Shown here: positions 26,361 through 33,166 of the stretch, one piece after another
Layout of the letters: each line of letters begins with the position of its first letter
Position numbering within the stretch: the first letter of the stretch is position 1
Origin: Pseudoflavonifractor gallinarum
Lineage (GTDB): Bacteria; Bacillota; Clostridia; Oscillospirales; Oscillospiraceae
Direction: 5' to 3'
DNA: 64,000 nt
Assembly (NCBI RefSeq): GCF_014982855.1
Contig: NZ_JADCKF010000009.1
Span: 62,001-126,000, forward strand
Program-made: the position numbers and the translations under genes
Notes under the pieces: model-generated
The model's database searches: none
The model's input: only the letters and a program-made list of their open reading frames with translations
What the model was told of the DNA's origin: nothing

Positions 26361-26636
26361 TCAGTCGGTGAACAGGATGACCTGATCGCCGGGAGCAGCC
26401 AGCCCAAGCTTGGTGCGGGCCATGTCAGCCTGACGGTCGGGATCGTCGCTGTTGTCTACGGCGTCCTGCAGATCGGCGTTGATCTGAAGCTGAGCATCCC
26501 GCTCCGCCTGCAGTGCGTCCCGCTCCGCCTGGGCGCTGAGAATCTGGGTGCGCAGATTGAGCAGTGCGCTTGCGGTGACCACCAACAGGGCAAACACGAC
26601 CAGTTTGGTCAGAAATCCCGCCGGTTTTGTCTTCAT
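26361..26636 (-). CDS. divIC: septum formation initiator DivIC/FtsB-like
   Basis: 91 residues from ATG 26636 behind AGGGGGGCGGAG. A short basic N-terminus, one membrane helix (about 9-27, KLVVFALLVVTASALLNL), a coiled coil rich in Ala, Glu and Arg (AQAERDALQAERDAQLQ) and the closing ARTKLGLAAPGDQVIL are all features of the DivIC/FtsB family. It is a bitopic cell-division protein acting with FtsL and DivIB at the septum. Its first 212 bases are overlapped by the open frame of yabQ. Confidence 0.88.
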   Translation of the reverse strand: MKTKPAGFLTKLVVFALLVVTASALLNLRTQILSAQAERDALQAERDAQLQINADLQDAVDNSDDPDRQADMARTKLGLAAPGDQVILFTD

Positions 26637-27129
26637 GGGCTCCGCCCCCCTTTCGCTGCGCGGCCCCGCGGGGCACGGCATCATCCATTTCACCGATTAG
26701 TAGCTTTATTCTATACCATTTCCGGCGATAATGGAAGTTCTTTTTTGTGTTCTGTACTATTTTTTTACGGATCCGCCGCAGAAGGATCAGAGGAGAGACC
26801 GCCAGACGAAAGAGAATGCCGGCAAAATCAGCCATCCGGTAACCCAGAAAGAGAAACAGAGGACTGAGCAGCAGGAAGTAGCCGATGGCGCCGCCCAGTA
26901 CGGCGGCCACCATGTAGAAGCGGAGGACCCCGCCGCCGGTATCCAGAGCGTGGAGGAAGAGGCCAAGGGTCACCAGAAGCCAAAAGAGAAAATCCAGCAG
27001 ACCGCCCAGCCAGCGCCACCGGCACCGGCATCGGAGGATGCGGAAGCAGTCATACACCATCCCGGTCCCCAGGCCCAGGCCCAGGGCCGAGAGGAGGGCG
27101 GTGAGCTGGCCGGAAATGGAGACACCCAT
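26425..27129 (-). CDS. yabQ: sporulation protein YabQ, with a tail reading through divIC
   Basis: 234 residues. The first ~140 show four hydrophobic helices and GLGTGMVYDCFRI, matching YabQ, a membrane protein needed for the spore cortex. A basic stretch RKKIVQNTKKNFHYRRKWYR follows. The last ~70 residues (from MDDAVPRGAAQRK) are Arg/Gly-rich and encoded out of frame inside divIC, so they look non-native. Either the stop has been lost and the tail is tolerated, or an indel near 26690-26700 has shifted the frame (a TGA is present in the +1 frame there). It starts 3 bases after yabP. Confidence 0.75.
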   Translation of the reverse strand: MGVSISGQLTALLSALGLGLGTGMVYDCFRILRCRCRWRWLGGLLDFLFWLLVTLGLFLHALDTGGGVLRFYMVAAVLGGAIGYFLLLSPLFLFLGYRMADFAGILFRLAVSPLILLRRIRKKIVQNTKKNFHYRRKWYRIKLLIGEMDDAVPRGAAQRKGGGAHEDKTGGISDQTGRVCPVGGHRKRTAQSAHPDSQRPGGAGRTAGGAGCSASDQRRSAGRRRQQRRSRPSG

Positions 27130-27132
27130 GGC

Positions 27133-27420
27133 TCAGCGGAACAGGCGGGCAAAGAGACCGCCCTGTGCATTCCGGCGTTCTTCGTAGGTCAGGGAGTCAA
27201 TGCTGCCCTCTACTTTCAGATCGCCCCCGTCCAGACTGAGCTTTTCAATGTGGAGGTTCTCCCCCCGCACGATCAGAACACCCTTGATGGTATCCATTAC
27301 AATGCTGTTTTCGTCAAAGCTCTCCACCTCTTCCACGCCGGAGACGGTAAGCTGCTCCCGCCCTTCGAGAATGATGTGGTGGAGCACATCCGCACCGGGG
27401 CGTGCTTCGTCATATGCCAT
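27133..27420 (-). CDS. yabP: sporulation protein YabP
   Basis: 95 residues from ATG 27420; a TTG at 27441 is an alternative. LEGREQLTVSGVEEVESFDE, TIKGVLIVRGENLHIEKLSL and DLKVEGSIDSLTY are the compact beta-repeat pattern of the YabP family, required for spore cortex formation in Bacillus, where it is made in the mother cell under sigma-E. It heads yabP-yabQ-divIC-yabR. Confidence 0.9.
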   Translation of the reverse strand: MAYDEARPGADVLHHIILEGREQLTVSGVEEVESFDENSIVMDTIKGVLIVRGENLHIEKLSLDGGDLKVEGSIDSLTYEERRNAQGGLFARLFR

Positions 27421-27493
27421 GGTACATCCCGCCTTTCCCAAATCTTGCTACTATGTATATGGAACGACAGGAGAGGATATGCCCGGGAGGGAG

Positions 27494-27523
27494 TTGACGT
27501 AAGTCCCTGCCAGCAGGTACAAT
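27494..27523 (+). promoter_or_regulatory. probable sigma-A promoter of birA
   Basis: TTGACG (27494-27499), an 18-base spacer and TACAAT (27518-27523) end 32 bases before the birA ATG. Confidence 0.55.
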
Positions 27524-27555
27524 GGGAGCAATGGAAACGAGAAGGAGGAACCGAT

Positions 27556-28545
27556 ATGCTCCGGGAAGATGTGCTGAAACTGCTGAAAGAGGGGGAGGGG
27601 CCCCAGTCCGGGGAGGAGATGAGCCAGCGGCTTGGTGTGAGCCGGGCGGCCGTCTGGAAGGCTGTGAGTGCCCTCCGGGACGAGGGCTATCTCATCTCGT
27701 CCGCGCCCAATCGGGGCTATCAGCTGGAGGCCTCCCCCGACCGGATCTCTGCGGGAGAGCTGGCCGGAAGTCTGGCGGGGTGCGTTCTGGGCCGGGAACT
27801 AATATGCTTGGATACGGTGGACTCCACCAACAGTGAGATCAAGCGCCGGGCGCTGGAGGGTGCCGCGGAGGGCCTGACCGTGCTGGCAGATCAGCAGACG
27901 GCGGGCCGCGGACGGCGGGGCCGTGGATTTGTCTCCCCGGCGGGGAAGGGGTTATACCTCTCGGTCCTCCTGCGGCCGGAGAGTGCCCTGCGGGAGCTGC
28001 TCTGGCTCACGGCCTGGACCGGCGTGGCGGTCTGCGATGCGGTGGAGGAGGTCTGCGGCTTCCGTCCGGGCATCAAATGGACCAATGACATCGTCTGGAA
28101 TGGGCGGAAGCTGTGCGGCATCCTCACGGAGCTGGGGATGGAGGGCGAGGGCGTCCAGCCCCAGTATGTGGTCATCGGCGTGGGGATCAATGTCTCCCAG
28201 ACCGCCGAGGACTTCGGGCCGGAGGTAGCGCCTCTGGCCGTGTCGCTGGGAGAGATCCTGGAACATCCACCCCGCCGGGCGGAGCTGGCAGCGGCGCTGC
28301 TCCGGTCGCTGGACACCCTGCGGGCGGAGTTTCCCCGGAGTAGGGAGCGTTATTTGGAGCAGTACCGGAGGGACTGTGTGACCTTGGGGAAAGAGGTGCG
28401 GATCCTCCGGGGCAGCGAGAGCTGGACCGGTGTGGCGGAAGAGATCGACGAGGATTTCCAGCTGGTGGTCCGCCGGAGCGACGGACGGCGGGAGGTCGTC
28501 AACGCGGGCGAAGTCTCTGTGCGGGGCATGCTTGGTTATGTATGA
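27556..28545 (+). CDS. birA: bifunctional biotin ligase / biotin repressor BirA
   Basis: 329 residues from ATG 27556 behind GAAGGAGG. An N-terminal winged helix (SGEEMSQRLGVSRAAVWKAV, about 18-37) is followed by the ligase core with LDTVDSTNSE, the biotinyl-AMP loop QTAGRGRRGRGFVSP and GIKWTNDIVWNGRKLCGILTE, then a C-terminal SH3-like domain. It attaches biotin to carboxylase carriers, and the HTH suggests it also represses biotin genes. No biotin genes are seen nearby. Confidence 0.95.
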   Translation: MLREDVLKLLKEGEGPQSGEEMSQRLGVSRAAVWKAVSALRDEGYLISSAPNRGYQLEASPDRISAGELAGSLAGCVLGRELICLDTVDSTNSEIKRRALEGAAEGLTVLADQQTAGRGRRGRGFVSPAGKGLYLSVLLRPESALRELLWLTAWTGVAVCDAVEEVCGFRPGIKWTNDIVWNGRKLCGILTELGMEGEGVQPQYVVIGVGINVSQTAEDFGPEVAPLAVSLGEILEHPPRRAELAAALLRSLDTLRAEFPRSRERYLEQYRRDCVTLGKEVRILRGSESWTGVAEEIDEDFQLVVRRSDGRREVVNAGEVSVRGMLGYV

Positions 28546-28549
28546 GAAG

Positions 28550-28588
28550 AGCCGGCAGGCCGGAATCATTCCGGCCTGCCGGCTTTTG
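28550..28588. terminator. terminator between birA and the GGDEF gene
   Basis: A long inverted repeat (28550-28566 with 28568-28584; AGCCGGCAGGCCGG) is followed by TTTTG and lies between convergent genes. Confidence 0.8.
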
Positions 28589-28612
28589 TATCGCATATCG
28601 CGGGGCAGGAGC

Positions 28613-29968
28613 TCAGGGGAGGGAGTGGATGCAGATCCCATCCTTCCGGTGGTGTTTGACCTGATAGAGCAGCTGATCCGCCTGGACATACAGGGAAGAA
28701 AAGGAACGAGACTGGTGGAAGAAGAGTCCCCCAATACTCATGCCGGCCTGATGGCCTGCACAGAGGGTGGACAGACTCTTCCGATAGGCCTCACAGAGAG
28801 ACTGGGTGCGAAGCTGAAAGACTTCAAGCTCGGAGAGGTTGGGGACCAGGACCACAAATTCATCCCCACCCAGACGGGCACAGATGCCATCCGGGAAATG
28901 GGCCCGCAGCTGTGCCGCAGCCATCTGGAGTACCCGGTCTCCGGTCGCATGGCCAAAGCGGTCGTTGATCTGCTTGAAATCGTCCAGATCCAGCAGCAGG
29001 AAACCATAGGACGCCTGCTCTGCCGTCAGGAGGGCGGACATGCATTCCTCTGCGCCCCGGCGGTTATAGATCCCGGTCAGGAAATCCCGGATGGAATTGT
29101 CCTTCAGAAGGGTTTGATAGGCCACCCGTTCCGAAATATCCACCAGGACGCTGATGATCGCGGGGCGCCCTTCCTCTGTGACGATCTTTCGCCCCACGTC
29201 GTGGACCCAAAGATAGGAGCCGTCTTTTTTGCGCAGGCGGTATTCCACATCGTACTTGTCACTGGCGGCAAAACTATCCGCGATGGCCCGGATCACGCCG
29301 GGGAGGTCATCGGGATGGATCGTGTTGGCGATCTTTTCCTCTGTGTCGGCGCAGAATTCCGAATAAGTATAGCCCAACATATCCAGGGCGTGGTCGTTGA
29401 TGATGTAGAGGGGAAAATCCGGCTCCAGATAGCCGCCCATGATGCCGCCCGGTACGATTTCATTGAAGAGCTCGGCGAGTTTGCTCTGGGAGTCGGCATT
29501 CATTTTTTTCAGTTCCTGAGCGGCGTAATGGAGCGGGAAAAATTCCCGCTCCTGCTGAATGGGATTGGCGCAGGACATGTGCAGGCTGAAGGCCCGGTAT
29601 TTGCCCTCCTCGGCCCGAAAGCCGGCCGTAAGACGGGTGGAAAAGTAGGCGCGGCCCTCACCGGGGACCTCGGCGGAAACCTCGATTTGACAGAGGCAGC
29701 TGTAAATCCCCGGGGCGACTTCTTTTTCCCAATAGGAATGGATCTGATAATGATTGGGGTTTGGTTCCGAGTGCAATTCCTCCTGGAGCAGGGCGGCAAA
29801 TTCGGCCCGGCCATGGGCTTCCTCGTGAACACCGGTTCCAAGACTGTAAATATCCTCTGTGACCTGGGCAAGGGCGGCATCCAGATCGCGGCGGACAAGA
29901 TAGGCGTCAAAAAACGCGCAGAGAGACTGATATACGGGGGAGGAGGTCGATAAGTTGGTTCCCAGCAT
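28613..29968 (-). CDS. diguanylate cyclase with SnoaL-like and PAS domains
   Basis: 451 residues, no membrane segment. The N-terminal ~140 residues (FDAYLVRRDLDAALAQVTED, then SYWEKEVAPGIYSCLCQIEV) look like a SnoaL/nuclear-transport-factor-2 fold. A PAS domain follows (YIINDHALDMLGYTYSEFC with a PAC end), then a GGDEF domain with an intact LGGDEFVVL signature (367-371), predicted to make cyclic di-GMP. AGGAG lies upstream of ATG 29968. It carries no EAL domain. Stimulus unknown. Confidence 0.88.
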   Translation of the reverse strand: MLGTNLSTSSPVYQSLCAFFDAYLVRRDLDAALAQVTEDIYSLGTGVHEEAHGRAEFAALLQEELHSEPNPNHYQIHSYWEKEVAPGIYSCLCQIEVSAEVPGEGRAYFSTRLTAGFRAEEGKYRAFSLHMSCANPIQQEREFFPLHYAAQELKKMNADSQSKLAELFNEIVPGGIMGGYLEPDFPLYIINDHALDMLGYTYSEFCADTEEKIANTIHPDDLPGVIRAIADSFAASDKYDVEYRLRKKDGSYLWVHDVGRKIVTEEGRPAIISVLVDISERVAYQTLLKDNSIRDFLTGIYNRRGAEECMSALLTAEQASYGFLLLDLDDFKQINDRFGHATGDRVLQMAAAQLRAHFPDGICARLGGDEFVVLVPNLSELEVFQLRTQSLCEAYRKSLSTLCAGHQAGMSIGGLFFHQSRSFSSLYVQADQLLYQVKHHRKDGICIHSLP

Positions 29969-30025
29969 GATATGGCTCTCCTAATAATGAATGGTAGATG
30001 CGCGAAACGCAAGAGTTTATTTACA

Positions 30026-30054
30026 ATTATACTAAATACAGATAGGAAAAGCAA
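30026..30054 (-). promoter_or_regulatory. sigma-A promoter of the GGDEF gene
   Basis: On the minus strand TTGCTT (30054-30049), a 17-base spacer and TATAAT (30031-30026) lie about 58 bases before the start codon. Confidence 0.65.
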
Positions 30055-30146
30055 GTTTATATGGAAGGTCGGGAAACGGGAAAGCAAACTGCCTACACGG
30101 TTACGGCGTCCATGCGATCTTGCGGGACCCCAATCTAGGAAATGCA

Positions 30147-30177
30147 AAAAATGCCGCCCGGAACGGGCGGCATTTTT
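30147..30177 (-). terminator. terminator of rplM-rpsI
   Basis: 14-bp arms AAAAATGCCGCCCG (30147-30160) and complement (30164-30177) with a GAA loop; on the minus strand the stem ends in a T-run directly after rpsI. Confidence 0.88.
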
Positions 30178-30196
30178 GAAAATCCAAAGGGAAAAA

Positions 30197-30601
30197 TCAG
30201 CGCTTGCTGAACTGGGGAGCGCGGCGGGCAGCCTTCAGGCCGTACTTCTTGCGCTCCTTCATGCGAGGATCGCGGGTGAGGAAACCGGCGCTCTTCAGAG
30301 CGGCGCGGAACTCGGGGTTCATCTCCAGCAGAGCGCGGGAGACGCCGTGACGGATGGCGCCGGCCTGGCCGGTCACGCCGCCGCCGGTGACGGTAGCAAC
30401 GATGTCCACCTTGCCCAGGGTGTCGGTGGTAGCCAGAGGCTGACGGACCAGGAGCTTCAGGGTCTCCAGGCCGAAGTACTCGTCGATGTCACGGCCGTTG
30501 ATGGTGATGGAGCCGGTGCCGTTGGGGAACAGGTGCACACGGGCCACGGAGGACTTACGGCGGCCGGTGCCGTACAGGTAAGGCTTCTTGCTCTTATACA
30601 T
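30197..30601 (-). CDS. rpsI: 30S ribosomal protein S9
   Basis: 134 residues. [20 protein letters not shown] at the start, [20 protein letters not shown] in the middle and the basic end [17 protein letters not shown] are diagnostic for S9, whose C-terminal tail reaches the P-site tRNA. It follows rplM by 17 bases in the usual L13-S9 operon. Confidence 0.98.
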   Translation of the reverse strand: MYKSKKPYLYGTGRRKSSVARVHLFPNGTGSITINGRDIDEYFGLETLKLLVRQPLATTDTLGKVDIVATVTGGGVTGQAGAIRHGVSRALLEMNPEFRAALKSAGFLTRDPRMKERKKYGLKAARRAPQFSKR

Positions 30602-30618
30602 TCTCGTTTACCTCCTGC

Positions 30619-31050
30619 TTAGTTGAAAGCCCAGGGCTCGGGCTTCTGAGCGGTCTGCTGGTGCTCCGCGCCGCGGTAGATGTGCAGGCGGGTCAGGCTG
30701 TCCTTGGTCACGATGTTGCGGGGCATCATGCCGCGGATGGCCAGCTTCATGGCCAGCTCAGGCTTGTCCTGCATCAGCAGGCGGTACTTGGTCTCCTTGA
30801 GGCCGCCGGGATAACCGGAGTGAGTGCGATAGTACTTCTGCTCCAGCTTCTTGCCGGTCAGGATGGCCTTCTCGGCGTTGATGATGACCACGAAATCACC
30901 GCAGTCGGCGTGGGGGGTGTACTCGGGCTTGTGCTTGCCGCGCAGCAGGGTGGCAGCGGCGGCAGCGGTCTTACCCAGGGGCTTACCAGCCGCGTCGAGG
31001 ATATACCACTTGCGGACGATGTTTCCCTTGTTGGCCATAAAAGTGGACAT
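30619..31050 (-). CDS. rplM: 50S ribosomal protein L13
   Basis: 143 residues. KWYILDAAGKPLGKTAAAAA, DFVVIINAEKAILTGKKLEQ, YRTHSGYPGGL and IRGMMPRN are L13 signatures. It binds 23S rRNA early in 50S assembly. The start ATG 31050 has an AGGTT-type site; an in-frame ATG follows four codons later. Confidence 0.98.
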   Translation of the reverse strand: MSTFMANKGNIVRKWYILDAAGKPLGKTAAAAATLLRGKHKPEYTPHADCGDFVVIINAEKAILTGKKLEQKYYRTHSGYPGGLKETKYRLLMQDKPELAMKLAIRGMMPRNIVTKDSLTRLHIYRGAEHQQTAQKPEPWAFN

Positions 31051-31150
31051 GGTGAAACCTCCAATTTGCTTTCAAGTTCTATGATGAAATTTGGCTTTAC
31101 AGAACACATGCCCCGCGTGTAGAATAGAACCTACGAACGGAGCGTATTGC

Positions 31151-31179
31151 ATTATATTACAGTGTTTGGCCGGTGTCAA
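31151..31179 (-). promoter_or_regulatory. consensus sigma-A promoter of rplM-rpsI
   Basis: On the minus strand TTGACA (31179-31174), exactly 17 bases, and TATAAT (31156-31151). The start of transcription near 31144 leaves a leader of roughly 95 bases before rplM, room for an L13-type leader structure, which I could not confirm by eye. Confidence 0.88.
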
Positions 31180-31320
31180 GGCGTTTTTGGGCAGTTTTTA
31201 TTTAAAAAGTAAAAAGCTCTTTTTTTCTCTTGAAAGCTCTCGAAATCTCTTGATTGCTTACTTTCGATTTTTCTTTTAATGCGCGCGAAAAGTTCTGCAT
31301 TTTCATCCGGGAGGGACATT

Positions 31321-32070
31321 ATGAACAAAATCCTATCCTATGTCCGCCGCTGTGTGGAGGATTATGACATGATACAGCCGGGGGACAAGGTCGCGGTGGG
31401 TGTGTCGGGGGGAAAGGACTCCCTGGTGCTCCTGGCCGCCCTGGCCCGGCTGCGGGAATTCTACCCCAAGCCCTTTACCGTGGAGGCCATTACGCTGGAC
31501 ATGGGGACCGGCATGGACTTTGCGCCGGTGGCGGAATACTGCAAGCGGATCGATGTGCCCTATACCTGCATTCCGACGGAGATCGCCCATGTCATCTTTG
31601 ATGTGCGGAAAGAAAAAAATCCCTGCTCCATGTGCGCCAAGATGCGCCGGGGGGCCCTTCACACCGCCCTGCTGGAGCGGGACATCCATAAGATCGCGCT
31701 GGGACACCACTTCGACGATGCGGTGGAGACCTTCTTCCTCTCTCTGTTCTATGAGGGGCGGCTGTCCTGCTTTCAGCCGGTGACCTGGCTGGACCGGACG
31801 GGGATCTCCCAGATCCGCCCCCTGCTCTACTGCGGGGAGGGGCATATCCGCCATGTGGCCCAGCGGGAGGGGCTCCCGGTGGTGCACAATCCCTGTCCCG
31901 CCAACGGATTCACCAAGCGGCAGGAGGTCAAGGATCTGGTGAAGGAGCTGGGGGAGCGCTATCCCAATCTGAAGAGCCGGGTATTCGGGGCCATGCAGCG
32001 GCTGCCCCTGCCCGAGTGGGGCCCGGTGGAGCACCGGAGAATGCCGCCGCTGGAGGAGGACGAGGACTGA
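31321..32070 (+). CDS. TtcA-like tRNA 2-thiolation ATPase (PP-loop)
   Basis: 249 residues. The PP-loop VGVSGGKDSLVLL has SGGKDS at 29-34. Cys102 and Cys105 (PCSMCAKMRRG) and GHHFDDAVETFFLSLFY match the TtcA/TtuA group, which activates tRNA positions with ATP and inserts sulfur using an iron-sulfur cluster. TtcA makes 2-thiocytidine at position 32. Clostridial relatives may modify other sites. GGGAGGG precedes the ATG. It begins a tight four-gene run with the SbcDC-like pair and lepB. Confidence 0.88.
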   Translation: MNKILSYVRRCVEDYDMIQPGDKVAVGVSGGKDSLVLLAALARLREFYPKPFTVEAITLDMGTGMDFAPVAEYCKRIDVPYTCIPTEIAHVIFDVRKEKNPCSMCAKMRRGALHTALLERDIHKIALGHHFDDAVETFFLSLFYEGRLSCFQPVTWLDRTGISQIRPLLYCGEGHIRHVAQREGLPVVHNPCPANGFTKRQEVKDLVKELGERYPNLKSRVFGAMQRLPLPEWGPVEHRRMPPLEEDED

Positions 32071-32071
32071 C

Positions 32072-33166
32072 ATGCTGAAAGTGATCCACGGGGCGGATTT
32101 CCACCTGGACGCCCCTTTCCACGCGCTGCCGCCGGAGAAGGCGGCGGGCCGCCGGGCGGAGCAGCGGGAGTTGCTCTTCCGCCTGGCCGATCTGGCCAAC
32201 CGGGAGGGAGCCGATCTGGTCCTCCTGTCGGGGGATCTCTTTGACGGAGCGGAGATCTACGGGGAGACCCTGGAGGCCCTGGAGAAGGCCCTGGGCTCCA
32301 TCCGGGGACAGGTATTCATTGCCCCCGGCAACCACGATTTCTGGTCGGCCCGCTCCCCCTACGCGGCGCTGGAATGGCCGGAGAATGTCCATATCTTCAC
32401 CGAGCCGCACCTGGAGACCGTGGAGCTCCCGGAACTGGGATGTACGGTCTACGGTGCGGCCTTTACCGGGGCGCACCGTAGTGACCGGGTGCTGGAGGGA
32501 TTCCATGCGCCGGAGGACGGGAAGATCCACCTGCTGGTCCTCCACGCCGACGGCACACCCAACAGTACCTACGGCCCCATTACCGAGGAGGATCTGGCCG
32601 GGAGCGGGCTGGACTATGCCGCGCTGGGGCACATCCATGCCCGGATCGGTCCCCGCCGCGCCGGAGCCACCGTCTGGGCCTATCCCGGCTGTCCGGAGGG
32701 ACGGGGTTTTGACGAGCTGGGAGACAAGGGTGTCCTCTGCGGCAGCGTGGAGCAGGGGAATGTACAGATGGATTTTGTGCCGCTATGTTCCCGGCGCTAT
32801 CTGATCCGGGAGGTGGATGTGACCGCCCGGATGCCGGAGGAGGCCCTGCGGGAGGCCCTTCCGGAGGGGGAGAGCCCGGACTTCTGCCGCATCCTCCTCA
32901 CCGGAGAGCGGGGCATGGAGGGGCTGGACCTGGAGAAGCTGGGGGCCCTGGCCCGCCCCCACTATTACAGTGTTTCCGTCCGGGACAAGACCCGGATGCG
33001 CCAGGACCTGTGGGCCCGGGCAGAGGAGGATACCCTGACCGGGCTCTTCCTGCGCGCCATGCGCCGCCGGCTGGAGGAGGCCCATGACGAGGAGGCCCGG
33101 GCCGCTGTGGAGCGGGCAGCCCGCTTTGGCCTGGCCGCACTGGAGAATCGGGAGGAGCCGCAATGA
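32072..33166 (+). CDS. metallophosphoesterase, SbcD/YhaO-like DNA repair nuclease
   Basis: 364 residues. Phosphoesterase motifs are intact: HGADFHLDAPF (D, H), LLSGDLFDG, IAPGNHDFW and LGHIHAR. The family pattern is that of SbcD/Mre11-type and YhaO nucleases. Its stop overlaps the start of a large SMC-like ATPase by four bases, matching the yhaO-yhaN pair of Bacillus. It probably forms the nuclease half of an Mre11-Rad50-like DNA end-processing complex. Confidence 0.88.
   Translation: MLKVIHGADFHLDAPFHALPPEKAAGRRAEQRELLFRLADLANREGADLVLLSGDLFDGAEIYGETLEALEKALGSIRGQVFIAPGNHDFWSARSPYAALEWPENVHIFTEPHLETVELPELGCTVYGAAFTGAHRSDRVLEGFHAPEDGKIHLLVLHADGTPNSTYGPITEEDLAGSGLDYAALGHIHARIGPRRAGATVWAYPGCPEGRGFDELGDKGVLCGSVEQGNVQMDFVPLCSRRYLIREVDVTARMPEEALREALPEGESPDFCRILLTGERGMEGLDLEKLGALARPHYYSVSVRDKTRMRQDLWARAEEDTLTGLFLRAMRRRLEEAHDEEARAAVERAARFGLAALENREEPQ

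Noticed and set aside
26731-27555. N-terminal extension of BirA from 26731
   Set aside because: The frame is antisense to yabQ and yabP and lacks any domain; GAAGGAGG fits ATG 27556.
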